Shown: positions 16,681 to 25,334, numbered from the stretch's first letter. The stretch: DNA of 64,000 nt from Nocardia puris (GCF_003315035.1 NZ_QNRE01000001.1:1-64000); one strand, 5' to 3'. Numbers and translations are program-made. The notes: generated by a model not told the origin, from the sequence alone.

Positions 16681-17778
16681 ATGGACGGACACCTCATCCG
16701 CTCAGCTCGCCACGCTCGCGGATGGTCTCAATCCCAGCTCTTGGCTGCCCTGCGGAGCCGGGCTGTGCTCGAGCACGTCACGCTGATGAGCCCGGCGTCG
16801 CTACGCGTGGCGTTGTCGCGGTGGGAGAACGGGCACACCGCGCCCGACCCGGTCCATACCCGGCTGTTGTGCAGCGTCCTGGAACTCTCGCCCACGAACC
16901 CGGCTGGGCCGATGGATGAGCAGGATGAGCTCCGCGACGATTCGCTGTTCGGGGTCCTGGCTCACCACACCAACAGCCTGCGGTTGCTGGACCGGCGCCT
17001 CGGCGCGCCGTTCGTGCGGGCACAGACCGCTGGTCACGTGGCGGCGCTGGAGGCGATGTGGGAGAGCCGATCGGGTGCCGATCGGCGCACCGTCGCGCTG
17101 GTGCAAGCTGACACTGCGGCGCTGGCGGCCTGGGAAGACCTCGATGTCGGCGACCACGCCGCAGCGAACCGGCATTTCGGGCTGGCCAGGCAGGCCGCGT
17201 CACGGTCGGGGGATTCGACGCTGCTGGCGCACGCGCTCGGCGAGCACGCGGTGATGCTGTCGGAAACCGGGCATGCCCGCCGGGCGTTGGCCCAGGTCCG
17301 GCGCGCGGAATCCCTGCCTGGCCTGCCGATGCTGTTGCGGGCCTGGCTCGCGGCGACCCGCGCGCAGGTCGCCACGTGGTGTCCTGGTGAAGCCTCGACC
17401 GTGCGTGAGGCGATGTCCGAGGCGGAAACAGTGCTCGCCCACGCCCGACCGGGCGACGAGGTTGCGCTGCCGTTCCTCGCCCTCAACGAGATCCATCTTC
17501 AGCGGTGGAACGGGCATCTGCTGGTGCGGCTCGGTGACCGTGCGGCCGGCCCGATCGCCGAGCAGGCGCTGGCGGGGTTGCCTGCTGAGTTCGTGCGGGC
17601 CCGCGCCGGGCAGGTGCTCGACTTGGCCGAGTACGCCGCGCGCACCGGCGATCTGGACCAGGCGACGGCGCGGCTGACGGCAGCGTCGCGGGCCATTACC
17701 GAGGTGGGGTCACGGCGTCTGCGTTACCGTCACGACCTGCTCGCGCGGCGCGTGCGGGAGCTGAGCGGCAGCCGGTAG
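16681..17778 (+). CDS. XRE-family regulator with C-terminal TPR-like repeats
   Basis: A 365-residue protein. Residues about 4-75 form an XRE helix-turn-helix (IRSARHARGWSQSQLLAAL, then LRVALSRWENGHTAPDP). The rest is helical, alanine-rich TPR-like repeat (for example AAWEDLDVGDHAAANRHFGL, LAEYAARTGDLDQATARL). Regulators of this shape are frequent in actinobacteria. Its last 69 bp overlap the convergent NUDIX gene on the other strand. It opens the glycan cluster and is the likely local regulator of the sugar dehydrogenase operon. Confidence 0.82.
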   Translation: MDGHLIRSARHARGWSQSQLLAALRSRAVLEHVTLMSPASLRVALSRWENGHTAPDPVHTRLLCSVLELSPTNPAGPMDEQDELRDDSLFGVLAHHTNSLRLLDRRLGAPFVRAQTAGHVAALEAMWESRSGADRRTVALVQADTAALAAWEDLDVGDHAAANRHFGLARQAASRSGDSTLLAHALGEHAVMLSETGHARRALAQVRRAESLPGLPMLLRAWLAATRAQVATWCPGEASTVREAMSEAETVLAHARPGDEVALPFLALNEIHLQRWNGHLLVRLGDRAAGPIAEQALAGLPAEFVRARAGQVLDLAEYAARTGDLDQATARLTAASRAITEVGSRRLRYRHDLLARRVRELSGSR

Positions 17779-18303
17779 CGCGGCGAGCATCCCGACAGCG
17801 GTCGCGGTGCCCAGCAGCTGGCCCGCCGCGAGCAGCTCGCAAGTTTCGGTCAACGGCACCCACACCAGGTCGGCGGCTTCCTCACCGTCGCTCGGGGCGG
17901 CGACTTGGCGCGGCGCGCGGCCGATGAAGATGTGATGGGGGGTTTGCACCAGACCCGGCATCGGCTCGAGAACAGCCACCAATTCGAGGGAGCCGACGTC
18001 GAACCCGGTCTCTTCCAGCAGTTCCCGGCGGGCGCACACCTCCGGCGCTTCACCCGGTTCGACGATGCCGCCCGGGGCTTCGAACCCGAGTGCGCCGACG
18101 ATCCACCGGTGCCGGTGTAGCAGCAGTGCCCGGCCGTGGTCGTCGACGACCACGGTGCAGGCCACGGTGTTGAGCCGGACGGCGTGATGGGTGCGCGCCA
18201 CACCGTCGGGGGTGGTGATGTCGTGCAGGCTCACCCGCAGCCAGGGGGACGCTTCGTAGACGGTGCGGTCGGAATGCACGTCCGTGCGGGGCGGGGAAGC
18301 CAT
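17710..18303 (-). CDS. NUDIX hydrolase, ADP-ribose pyrophosphatase-like
   Basis: A 197-residue protein with a complete NUDIX box at residues about 87-109, GGIVEPGEAPEVCARRELLE followed by ETGF, in which the REx2EE glutamates needed for metal binding are present. A proline-containing PMPGLVQTPHHIFIG segment follows, as in ADP-sugar pyrophosphatases. The ATG at 18303 has GTGAGGA close upstream. It diverges from the nucleotide-sugar dehydrogenase by 128 bp and overlaps the convergent XRE gene by 69 bp. An ADP-ribose or nucleotide-sugar substrate would suit this neighbourhood, but is only inferred. Confidence 0.87.
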   Translation of the reverse strand: MASPPRTDVHSDRTVYEASPWLRVSLHDITTPDGVARTHHAVRLNTVACTVVVDDHGRALLLHRHRWIVGALGFEAPGGIVEPGEAPEVCARRELLEETGFDVGSLELVAVLEPMPGLVQTPHHIFIGRAPRQVAAPSDGEEAADLVWVPLTETCELLAAGQLLGTATAVGMLAALPAAAQLPHAPREQVVTVTQTP

Positions 18304-18431
18304 GTCCTCACGGTACCGGCCAGACGACTGGTTCCGGGTCGTCGTGCTACGGGTTGCTACCTTCCGGGCGCCGTGCCGGGCGTCGATTCTTGGAGTTACG
18401 ACGTTGTCCGGCAAGGGATTCGAGGTCAACC

Positions 18432-19724
18432 ATGATGACTCCACCGACTCAGCAGGGACCGGCACCAGCGCGATCGGGGGTGGGGCGTCGGGTCGCGGTG
18501 ATCGGTCAAGGACACATCGGGTTGGTGGTGTCGGTCCTGGCAACCGAAGCCGGCCACAAGGTCCTCGGCTACGACACCGACCCTCTGCGGATCGACCGGA
18601 TCACCAGCGGCGGCGAAGATCTCGGCGACGTGCCCCGCGACCGGCTGGCCACGGCGCTGGCGACCGGCCGGTTCGCCGCGACCACCGACGCCGCCGCGCT
18701 GGACGGGTTCGAGGTCGCGGTCATCAGCGTCTCGACACCTCTTGCCGCGGGCCGACCGGACCTGCGGAGCCTCGAGGCCGCGGCCAAGACCGTCGCCTCG
18801 CACGCGCGCCCCGGATGCCTGGTGATCGTGGAATCCACGACGTGGCCGGGCGCCACCGACGAGATCGTGATCCCGGCCCTGGAGTCCTCGGGCCTGCGGG
18901 CCGGGGTGAACCTGCATGTCGGGTACACGCCGGAACGGATCAACCCCGGCGACGGGATCGATGCGATGGTCACGATCCCCAAGATCGTCTCCGGCTCGGA
19001 CACGGCGTCGCTCGCGGCGGTCGCCGTGTTCTGGGAAACCATCGTCGACACCGTCGTCCTGGCCCCGGACATGCGAACAGCGGAACTGGCCAAACTCATC
19101 GAGAACACCTTCCGGCTGGTCAACGTCTCCCTGGTCAACGAGATCGCCCACCACGGGCGCGACCTCGGCGCCGATGTGTGGTCCGCGATCGAGTTGGCGG
19201 GCAGCAAACCCTACGGGTACATGCCGTTCACCCCGGGCGTCGGTGCGGGCGGACATTGCATCCCGGTCGCACCCCGCTACCTGGCCTGGCGGATCGGCGA
19301 AACCGGCGGCGCGGCGGCGGACCTGATCGAGACGGCGTTGTCGGTCAACGACGCTGCACCGGTGTGGGTGGCCGAACGGATCCTCACCGGCCTCGCGCAG
19401 CGCGGCATCGGCGCCGGGCAGGCGGTCGTGCTGGCGGCGGGGATCAGCTACAAACCCAACATCGGTGACGTGCGGGGCTCGGCGGCCGCCGCGGTGATCG
19501 CGCACCTGCGCGGCTGCGGGGCTCAGGTGCTCGTCTACGACCCGGTCGCCGAGTCCGCCGCCGAGGTCCTGCGGGTAGTGACACCGGAACTGATCGCGGC
19601 AGTGTCCGCGGTGGCGGTGCTCGTCGGCCACGACCAACTCGACACCGCAGCGCTGGCCGCCGCCGATTACGTCTTCGACGCCTGCGCCATCCTGCCCCGC
19701 AGCTCGAATGTCGAATTCCTCTGA
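18432..19724 (+). CDS. nucleotide-sugar dehydrogenase (UDP-ManNAc/UDP-Glc dehydrogenase family)
   Basis: A 430-residue NAD-dependent dehydrogenase that should oxidise the C6 hydroxyl of a nucleotide sugar to a uronic acid. The Rossmann motif GQGHIGLVVSVLATEAGH starts near residue 20. The central helix AELAKLIENTFRLVNVSLVNE carries the conserved Lys and Asn, and TPGVGAGGHCIPV holds the catalytic Cys. The C-terminal UDP-binding domain follows (AAGISYKPNIGDVRGSA). The pattern is nearer to WecC-type UDP-ManNAc dehydrogenase than to Ugd. ATG at 18432 (or the adjacent 18435) is chosen since the frame before it is arginine-rich. It is first of a six-gene plus-strand operon. Confidence 0.9.
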   Translation: MMTPPTQQGPAPARSGVGRRVAVIGQGHIGLVVSVLATEAGHKVLGYDTDPLRIDRITSGGEDLGDVPRDRLATALATGRFAATTDAAALDGFEVAVISVSTPLAAGRPDLRSLEAAAKTVASHARPGCLVIVESTTWPGATDEIVIPALESSGLRAGVNLHVGYTPERINPGDGIDAMVTIPKIVSGSDTASLAAVAVFWETIVDTVVLAPDMRTAELAKLIENTFRLVNVSLVNEIAHHGRDLGADVWSAIELAGSKPYGYMPFTPGVGAGGHCIPVAPRYLAWRIGETGGAAADLIETALSVNDAAPVWVAERILTGLAQRGIGAGQAVVLAAGISYKPNIGDVRGSAAAAVIAHLRGCGAQVLVYDPVAESAAEVLRVVTPELIAAVSAVAVLVGHDQLDTAALAAADYVFDACAILPRSSNVEFL

Positions 19725-19753
19725 GCAGCAGGTGATCTGAGGTGAACTCGGGG

Positions 19754-20734
19754 ATGAACAGCCGGTTGGGTCGGCGGCGCACGTTGCGGTCGGCGATCCT
19801 GGCCCACGACAACGACTACGGGTTCGATCCACGAACGCCGCACTGGCCGGCGCCTCCGCTGCGGGTGTCGTGCGTGGTCCCGTACTACGAGACCGGTCCG
19901 CTGGCGATCGAGTGCGTGCACCGGCTCGCCGCGGCCGTCGCCGCCTACCGCGCTGGGATCGGCCTCGGCGCACCGGCCGCCCAGATCGTCGTGGTCGACG
20001 ACGGATCGAGGACCCACCCGTTCCCCGCCGACGCCGCGCCGGGGCTGGTGCGGGTGATCCGGTTGCCCCACAACCAGGGCCGAGCCGCCGCACGCAACAC
20101 CGGTTTGCGGGCCAGCCGCGAGTTCGACCTGGCGCTGTTCGTCGACTCCGATGTTCTGGTCCACCCCGACCTGGTCATCGAAACCTGTCGGCTGTGGCAG
20201 CCACCGACCACGCGACCGGGGCCGGCGCCGATCGTGGCTTCGCTGATGTCGACCTACCGGGCCGGCGCCGAGAAGTTCGCACCCGCGCGGGCGATCTCGG
20301 CGGCGTCGATCACCGCGGACTGGCGGTTCTCCTGCCGGTTTCAGCCGTCGTGGATCGCCGATCCCAGCGACTGGATGTATGTCGGGCACCGCTTCAACCT
20401 GGTCCCCGCCACCAACTACTTCCGCAGCTGGCACGGCGCGGTAGGTCCGTGGCTGCTGCCGAACATGGTGCTCGGTGGCTGCTTCGCTGTCCCGGTGGGC
20501 CCTGCGCTTGCCGTCGGCGGCTTCGACGAAGCCTTCGCCCGCTACGGGTTCACCGAAACCAGTCTCGCCGCCCGGCTGACCGCCTCCGGCGTCCCGGTGA
20601 TCCCCCAGATCACCGTCGCCGCGGTGCACGTCGAACACAACCCGGCCCACCACAACCAGCGCGACCGCGACACCCACCTGGCCACAGCGCACCGCCGGTT
20701 CTTCACGGAGTTCCTCGCCCATGACCTCGACTGA
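19754..20734 (+). CDS. glycosyltransferase family 2
   Basis: A 326-residue soluble GT-A enzyme. RVSCVVPYYET opens the Rossmann-like fold, followed by IVVVDDGSR, LPHNQGRAAARNTGL and the metal-binding LFVDSDV (DxD). NMVLGGCFAVPVG and GGFDEAFARYGFTETSLAARL form the acceptor side with the usual ED-like acidic pair replaced by TE. ATG at 19754 has GAGGTGA at good spacing; GTG at 19742 would add four residues. It overlaps the next gene by 14 nt. Donor and acceptor are unknown; the preceding dehydrogenase suggests a uronic acid donor. Confidence 0.85.
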   Translation: MNSRLGRRRTLRSAILAHDNDYGFDPRTPHWPAPPLRVSCVVPYYETGPLAIECVHRLAAAVAAYRAGIGLGAPAAQIVVVDDGSRTHPFPADAAPGLVRVIRLPHNQGRAAARNTGLRASREFDLALFVDSDVLVHPDLVIETCRLWQPPTTRPGPAPIVASLMSTYRAGAEKFAPARAISAASITADWRFSCRFQPSWIADPSDWMYVGHRFNLVPATNYFRSWHGAVGPWLLPNMVLGGCFAVPVGPALAVGGFDEAFARYGFTETSLAARLTASGVPVIPQITVAAVHVEHNPAHHNQRDRDTHLATAHRRFFTEFLAHDLD

Positions 20735-21476
20735 CCACCACCACACCGCCACCGCACTGGCCGACCGGCTCGCCCACACCGGCGCCCTGGTCAACCTCGT
20801 CTTCCACGACATCGCCACCGACTCCGACGGGTTGTGGAGCCGGTTCGACACCACCATCGACCGGTTGCACGCGATCGTGGCATGGTGCCGTGACCTCGCC
20901 CTGACCAGGCGGGTCCGGCTGTATTTCGACGACAACCACCGGTCGCTGTTCGACCTGGTGCTCCCCGCCCTGGACGTCACCGAGTTCGCCGAAGTCGTCG
21001 CGGCCGTCCCGGTCGCCTCGATCGGACGCACCGGCCACGGCACCACCACCGACTTGCGAGCGGCCACCGCCCGCGGTGTGCGAATCGCCGCACATGGGTT
21101 CTCCCATACCCGTCTGGCCAGTTACGACCCGCACGGGGCGCTGCTGGCGACACCGATCGGCGGCCGATACACCGACCGGCCCGGCGCCGGACAGCACGAC
21201 CCGGCCACCGAGAACGAGGTGCTGTTCCAGCTGGTGGAAGCCAAAGAACACCTCGACGCACTGACCGGGGCGTGCCGGGAGTTCGTGTTGCCCTACGGCT
21301 GCCACAACCCGGCCACCCTCGCGCTGAACCAGCGGTTCGGCCTCTACCCGCACCTGACCACCACCGACCCGGGCATCGACACCGGGCAGCTGTTGCGGCC
21401 CCGGTTCCTGCTCACCTCGGACGACACCCCGATCACCCTGGCCCAGCGCATCACCGAGGAAGCGAGCACATCATGA
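20721..21476 (+). CDS. NodB-like polysaccharide deacetylase family protein
   Basis: A 251-residue protein with the pattern of carbohydrate esterase family 4. Motif 1 is RLYFDDNHRSLFDLVLPAL (Asp-Asp, catalytic base and metal ligand). Motif 2 is IAAHGFSHTRL (H-x3-H metal ligands). Motif 3 is FVLPYGCHNPATLAL. It lacks a signal peptide and TM segment, so it would act in the cytoplasm, unlike most peptidoglycan deacetylases; a nucleotide-linked or lipid-linked sugar substrate is therefore plausible. It overlaps the GT2 gene before it and the kinase-like gene after it (ATGA). Confidence 0.78.
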   Translation: MTSTDHHHTATALADRLAHTGALVNLVFHDIATDSDGLWSRFDTTIDRLHAIVAWCRDLALTRRVRLYFDDNHRSLFDLVLPALDVTEFAEVVAAVPVASIGRTGHGTTTDLRAATARGVRIAAHGFSHTRLASYDPHGALLATPIGGRYTDRPGAGQHDPATENEVLFQLVEAKEHLDALTGACREFVLPYGCHNPATLALNQRFGLYPHLTTTDPGIDTGQLLRPRFLLTSDDTPITLAQRITEEASTS

Positions 21477-22090
21477 CCGACACCGCACCGCGCGTGATCG
21501 CCTTCGAAGGCATTCCGTTCGCCGGGAAATCCACCGCCGCCACCGAACTGGCCCGCCAGCACCCCGAGGTCAGGGTCGTACCCGACTACCACGAGATGCT
21601 GACTCCGACCGAGCGCGTGCGCATCGCGCAGCTGTCGGATTCGGCTGACGACCAGCATCACCGGGTCGCAATGTATCGGGACCTGGACGACCGCCGGTGG
21701 AAGCAGGCCGACGAATCCGGCAGCCCGACAGTGATTTTCGACCGCTGCTACCTGTCGATCGCCGCCTACCGGATCGCCCTGCACACCGCCTTCGGCCTGC
21801 CCGGCGACCCCGACACTGCCGGGCAGGCACCGGCCGCGGTGTGTGAGCGGACCATCCCGCCGGTCGTGGTGTTCTTCGCCGTCTCGGCTCAGGCGGCCGT
21901 CGAACGCCACCACCGGCTCGCGCGCACCATCGATACCCGACTACGTACACACGAGTTCCTGTCGACGCTCATCGACTCCTACCGCCAGGTCCTCACCGCC
22001 TGCGATGCCCGCGTCCTGGTCGTGAACTCCAACCAGCCCTTGGCCGAGGTCGTCGCCCACGCATGCGAGTGCGTCCGTGATGTCCTCTGA
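21473..22090 (+). CDS. P-loop kinase-like protein (thymidylate-kinase-like)
   Basis: A 205-residue P-loop NTPase. Walker A is FEGIPFAGKST at residues about 11-21, and TVIFDRCYLSIAAY has the DR(x)Y arrangement of thymidylate/deoxynucleoside kinases. A lid-like region with HHRLARTIDTRLRTHE follows. Length and motifs match small-molecule kinases with an unknown phosphate acceptor. The start is fixed by the ATGA overlap with the deacetylase gene. In a sugar cluster it may phosphorylate a sugar or lipid intermediate; that is a guess. Confidence 0.72.
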   Translation: MTDTAPRVIAFEGIPFAGKSTAATELARQHPEVRVVPDYHEMLTPTERVRIAQLSDSADDQHHRVAMYRDLDDRRWKQADESGSPTVIFDRCYLSIAAYRIALHTAFGLPGDPDTAGQAPAAVCERTIPPVVVFFAVSAQAAVERHHRLARTIDTRLRTHEFLSTLIDSYRQVLTACDARVLVVNSNQPLAEVVAHACECVRDVL

Positions 22091-23400
22091 CCGGGTCCGA
22101 TGGGTGAGCGCCGCGGTGATGCTGGTCAACGGGGTGTGGAGCACCTGGTGCGCACACGCTGCCGTCCGCGGGTTGCGGCGGCTCGCCGACCAGCGCGAAT
22201 CTGTCCGATCCGAGCCCGGGCGGGTCGCGGCGGGCAGCGATATCGTGGTCGTCGTGCCGATGCTCCACGAAGCCGACCGCGCCGCCGAGTGCGTGGACCA
22301 CTGGTGCAAACTCCTCGCCGACCACCCCGAACTTCGGTTGTGCGTCCTCACCACCGACCGCGAACGCCACGAACGCCCCGAAGGACCGCACAGCTGGGAC
22401 GCGGTCACAGCCGCCGCGAGCTTTCGCCGCGCCACTGTCGCCGGTCGCGCGGAACTGCTGCACTACCCGCGCGTGAACCGCACCTACGGTGAACAGCTCG
22501 GCTGGGCCCTGGACCTGCTGACCACCCGTCCCGCGCCGCCGGACCACCTCTACGTCGCCAACATCGATTCCCGGCTCTCGCCCCACGGCTGCGCCGAGAT
22601 CGTCGAACTCGCCGCCACCGTTGCGGTGGCGCAGCAGTCCAGTGTGTTCTTCGGCAACCTCGACGACCTCGGGCCGGTCGCGACCGCCGAAGCATTCTAC
22701 CAATCGCGGTGGAGCTTCGAGCACGAGATCTTCCGCTACCTCGCCGGGGCCGGGCACCTGCACTGTCTGCCGGGTTGGCTGCGGTCGATCTGGTACCAGC
22801 ACACCGTCGGGCACGGCCTGCTCATCGCGACTGCCACCTATCGGCGCCTCGGCGGGCTGCCAAGCCCGCGCCACGGTCTCGAGGACGCCGCCCTCGGCGT
22901 CGCGATCCGCGAAGCCGGCCTGCACATCCACCCGTTCTCCACCCTGGAATGCGGTGACGCGCCCTCCTCGGTCCGGGAATTGCAGCGGCAGCGCTCGACC
23001 TGGATCCGCGGACCGCTGTGCAGCAGCGAATACCCGCGCACCCGCCGCGGCCACCTCATCGCCGCCCAAGGCACCTACGGCGGCGTCAAATGGGCGCTGG
23101 CCGTGCCCGCCCAGGTGATCACCTTGATCGTGGCCTCACCTCGCCAGCGGGTCATGGCCATCCTCGGATGGCTCCTCGCGCTCTACGGGCCGCTCATCGC
23201 GATGCTCCTCGGCCTGCGCCGGCTCGACTTCCCCAAGCGCCTACCGGCCCCGGCGCAGGCACATCACCCGGGCGATCCTCTACTACCCAGTCGCTGCGGT
23301 GAGCTGCTGGGCCGGTGGACTGCGCGGAGCAGCGCTGCTCGCCCGCGACGTCGCTCGCGGCCACGCACCGATCCAGCCTCGGACCCGGGAGACCGAATGA
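22080..23400 (+). CDS. membrane glycosyltransferase family 2, apparently frameshifted near its 3' end
   Basis: A processive-type GT2. The N-terminal TM (WVSAAVMLVNGVWSTWCAHA) is followed by VVVVPMLHEADRAAECVD, YVANIDSRLSPHG (DxD-like), GLEDAALGVAIREAGL, and RQRSTWIRGPL (the RxxRW position), then two C-terminal TMs. Read straight, the frame runs on through an arginine/proline-rich linker (PAPAQAHHPG to DPGDR) into the HAD gene, making a 666-residue fusion. A +1 shift near 23245-23256 instead gives a further TM (ILYYPVAAVSCWAGGLRGAA), higher third-position GC, and a TGA at 23398-23400 that overlaps the HAD ATG, like the other gene junctions here. I favour two genes with a one-base insertion or sequencing error. 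The ATG at 22080 follows an adjacent GTG at 22077. Confidence 0.72.
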
Positions 23401-24077
23401 CCAACCGTGTCGATGCCCCAGTGCAGTGCGTGCTGCCGATCTTCGGCACCTTCGTCTTCTTCGACTGGTACAACACCCTGTCCACGGCCCAGTTCTGGGA
23501 CTCGATCCTCGGCAACCAACGCCACCCCCTCGCTGGCCCGCTCAACGCCGCGCTGGAAGACCTGTTCCGGGGCCGCAAGGAATTCGTCGGCTCCTGGATG
23601 CGCGGGCAGGTCACCGACGAACAAGTCATCGACACCCTGAACCTGACCCTGCCCCGCGGCTACAGCAACGACTACCTGCTGCGAGAGTTGCTGCGCGACT
23701 GCCGCAACGCCAAGATCAACCCCGACATGGCCGACATCGTCCGAGCCCTACGCGACCGGGCCTTCCTCGCAGTCGCCTCCGACAACATGGAATGCTTCGT
23801 CCACGCCGCACCCCGCGTCCTAACCGGTGAGCTGCGCATCGACGAGCTGATCGTTTCCTCCTCAGTCGGATCGCTGAAAAAGGAGTCCCCGGACCGGTTC
23901 TTCGGCCCGACTCTGGACCGCTACGGGCTGACCCCCGCCGACGCCGTCCTCATCGACGACTGCGCCGACACCTGCCAGATCTTCCGCGAATGGGGCGGAT
24001 CGGCCTACCACTTCACCGAACCCGGCCAACTCCGCGCCGACATCGCCCACCTCCTGCCCGAACTGGCTGGCGTCTGA
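23397..24077 (+). CDS. HAD-superfamily hydrolase
   Basis: A 226-residue HAD phosphatase/dehalogenase-like protein. Motif I is FVFFDWYNTLS (nucleophile Asp, with DxYxTL as in haloacid-dehalogenase-type members). A helical cap follows (WDSILGNQRHPLAGPLNAAL). Motif II is LAVASDNME, motif III GSLKKESPDRFF, motif IV VLIDDCADTC. The ATG at 23397 lies four bases before the TGA that closes the glycosyltransferase in the shifted frame. In this cluster it most likely dephosphorylates a sugar or nucleotide-sugar intermediate, perhaps one made by the kinase-like protein two genes upstream. Confidence 0.83.
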   Translation: MTNRVDAPVQCVLPIFGTFVFFDWYNTLSTAQFWDSILGNQRHPLAGPLNAALEDLFRGRKEFVGSWMRGQVTDEQVIDTLNLTLPRGYSNDYLLRELLRDCRNAKINPDMADIVRALRDRAFLAVASDNMECFVHAAPRVLTGELRIDELIVSSSVGSLKKESPDRFFGPTLDRYGLTPADAVLIDDCADTCQIFREWGGSAYHFTEPGQLRADIAHLLPELAGV

Positions 24078-24261
24078 CCTCGCGGATTCAGCGCCCCGAA
24101 GCCCTCTGGCCCCGTTGTGCAGGCTCTGCACGAAGACACGAAATTGTCAGTGCCGATTCGTCAACGCTGACATTCTCCAGCGAGGGACCATGCGACCGGC
24201 CAGATCGCTGCGCCGTCCCGGGCGAAGCCGGGCACGTTCACCCAGGCCCCCTCCAGGCGTC

Positions 24262-24602
24262 GGCGGTAGACCTCGCCCAAGAACCCGGGCGACGCCGGGT
24301 TTCCCTGACGGCAGTTGGCCGCCGGTGGACGGGATGAGGCTGGAACGAAACCTCGCCGACTTGCAGCGTCACGCGACCCACTTCGTCGAGCGCCGCGGAT
24401 TCACCTATACCGTCCTCGAGATCGTCGGTGGGGACGTGATCGGGTGCGTCTACATCTATCCTTCCGCCAGCGATGAGTACGACGCCGAGGTGAGCTCCTG
24501 GGTCCGCGCGGACAGGACCGAACTCGATGGACCCGTGTACTCGGCGGTCGCGGACTGACTGTCCATCTCCTAGCCGTTCCACGCGATCGGTTACCGGCCT
24601 AG
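24262..24602 (+). pseudogene. GNAT-family N-acetyltransferase remnant with two in-frame stops
   Basis: The frame reads ATPGFPDGSWP, MRLERNLADLQRHA, GFTYTVLE, VIGCVYIYPSAS and SSWVRADRTELDGP, which closely follow a common actinobacterial GNAT family. The N-terminal part is missing or degraded upstream of about 24262. After SAVAD the frame meets TGA, then LSIS, then TAG, then PFHAIGYRP and a final stop. Family members usually have tryptophans at or near both stop positions (DWL and WPF), so TGG to TGA and TGG to TAG changes are likely. The end meets the convergent TetR stop. From 24078 to 24261 I see only a TGTCAG/CTGACA inverted repeat (24145-24172). Confidence 0.68.
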
Positions 24603-25228
24603 ATGACCCGGTCCTGGACATCCGCCTCGGAAGGTGTCCCCGCCGAGGCGAATCCGCGCAGGAGATGGGTCAGCTGCCGACGCAACTCCGGACCGATCGC
24701 GGGCGGATCGTCGGCGTTCAGGACCAGCCGGTGGACGACGGCGACCACCGTGAACGCGAGCACGCCGGGGTCGGCGGTCGCGGCGAGGCGGCCCAGGTCC
24801 CGCTCGGCGGCCAGGTAGGCGGCGACCGCGTCTTCGAGGGCATCGAACCCCGCCGTCCGCTCCCCCAGAATTTCCTCGATGCGCCGGCCCACGTCGGGGC
24901 GCGCGGCGAGCAGGCGGGTCAGCGCGATCACAGCGACCGGTGGTTGTTCTTCGACTGCCGCACAGAGGTTTTCGACGACAGTCGCCGCTCCGACGCGCTC
25001 GCGCAGCGCGGCCGCCCCGGCCGAGAGCTGGAACTGCCGGTCGACGGCATAGCCGTACACGAAGTCGTCGAAATCGGCGAAGTGGGCGTACAGCAGGCCG
25101 GTCGCGACGCCCGCTTCGTCGGTGACCGCCCGGCCGCGCAGCCGCGCCACCCCGTCGCGCAGGATCACCGACTCGGCGGCGGCGAACAGCTGCTGCCTGA
25201 CCTCTGGAATCGCGACACCTCTGGGCAT
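24599..25228 (-). CDS. TetR-family transcriptional regulator
   Basis: A 209-residue regulator. The N-terminal helix-turn-helix reads VRQQLFAAAESVILRDGVAR followed by AVTDEAGVATGLLYAHFADFDDFVYGYA, the usual TetR layout. The C-terminal ligand domain is alanine-rich and unassigned. It starts at 25228 and diverges from a FAD-dependent monooxygenase across a 106-bp spacer that holds a perfect 26-bp palindrome, so it probably represses both itself and the monooxygenase until a ligand binds. Confidence 0.9.
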   Translation of the reverse strand: MPRGVAIPEVRQQLFAAAESVILRDGVARLRGRAVTDEAGVATGLLYAHFADFDDFVYGYAVDRQFQLSAGAAALRERVGAATVVENLCAAVEEQPPVAVIALTRLLAARPDVGRRIEEILGERTAGFDALEDAVAAYLAAERDLGRLAATADPGVLAFTVVAVVHRLVLNADDPPAIGPELRRQLTHLLRGFASAGTPSEADVQDRVI

Positions 25229-25267
25229 CCCCCGAGTGTAGAGCCACGGGCCGTCCCGCTTACGACC

Positions 25268-25314
25268 GGTTTGAGCGTATGTTCATACTTGGTTTGAGCA
25301 AACGCTCAAACCAA
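25268..25314. promoter_or_regulatory. TetR operator: palindrome with upstream half-site
   Basis: TTGGTTTGAGC (25289-25299) and GCTCAAACCAA (25304-25314) are perfect inverted arms around AAAC. A further direct copy of GGTTTGAGC lies at 25268-25276, and GTATG-TT-CATAC (25277-25288) is a second small palindrome between them. The site sits between divergent TetR and monooxygenase genes, where a TetR operator is expected. Confidence 0.75.
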
Positions 25315-25334
25315 GGGCGATGGGAGACCTCACG

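Noticed and set aside
22077..24077. A single 666-residue glycosyltransferase-HAD fusion protein
   Set aside because: Kept as the alternative reading, but the shifted frame gives a better C-terminus and a stop-start overlap like those elsewhere in the operon.
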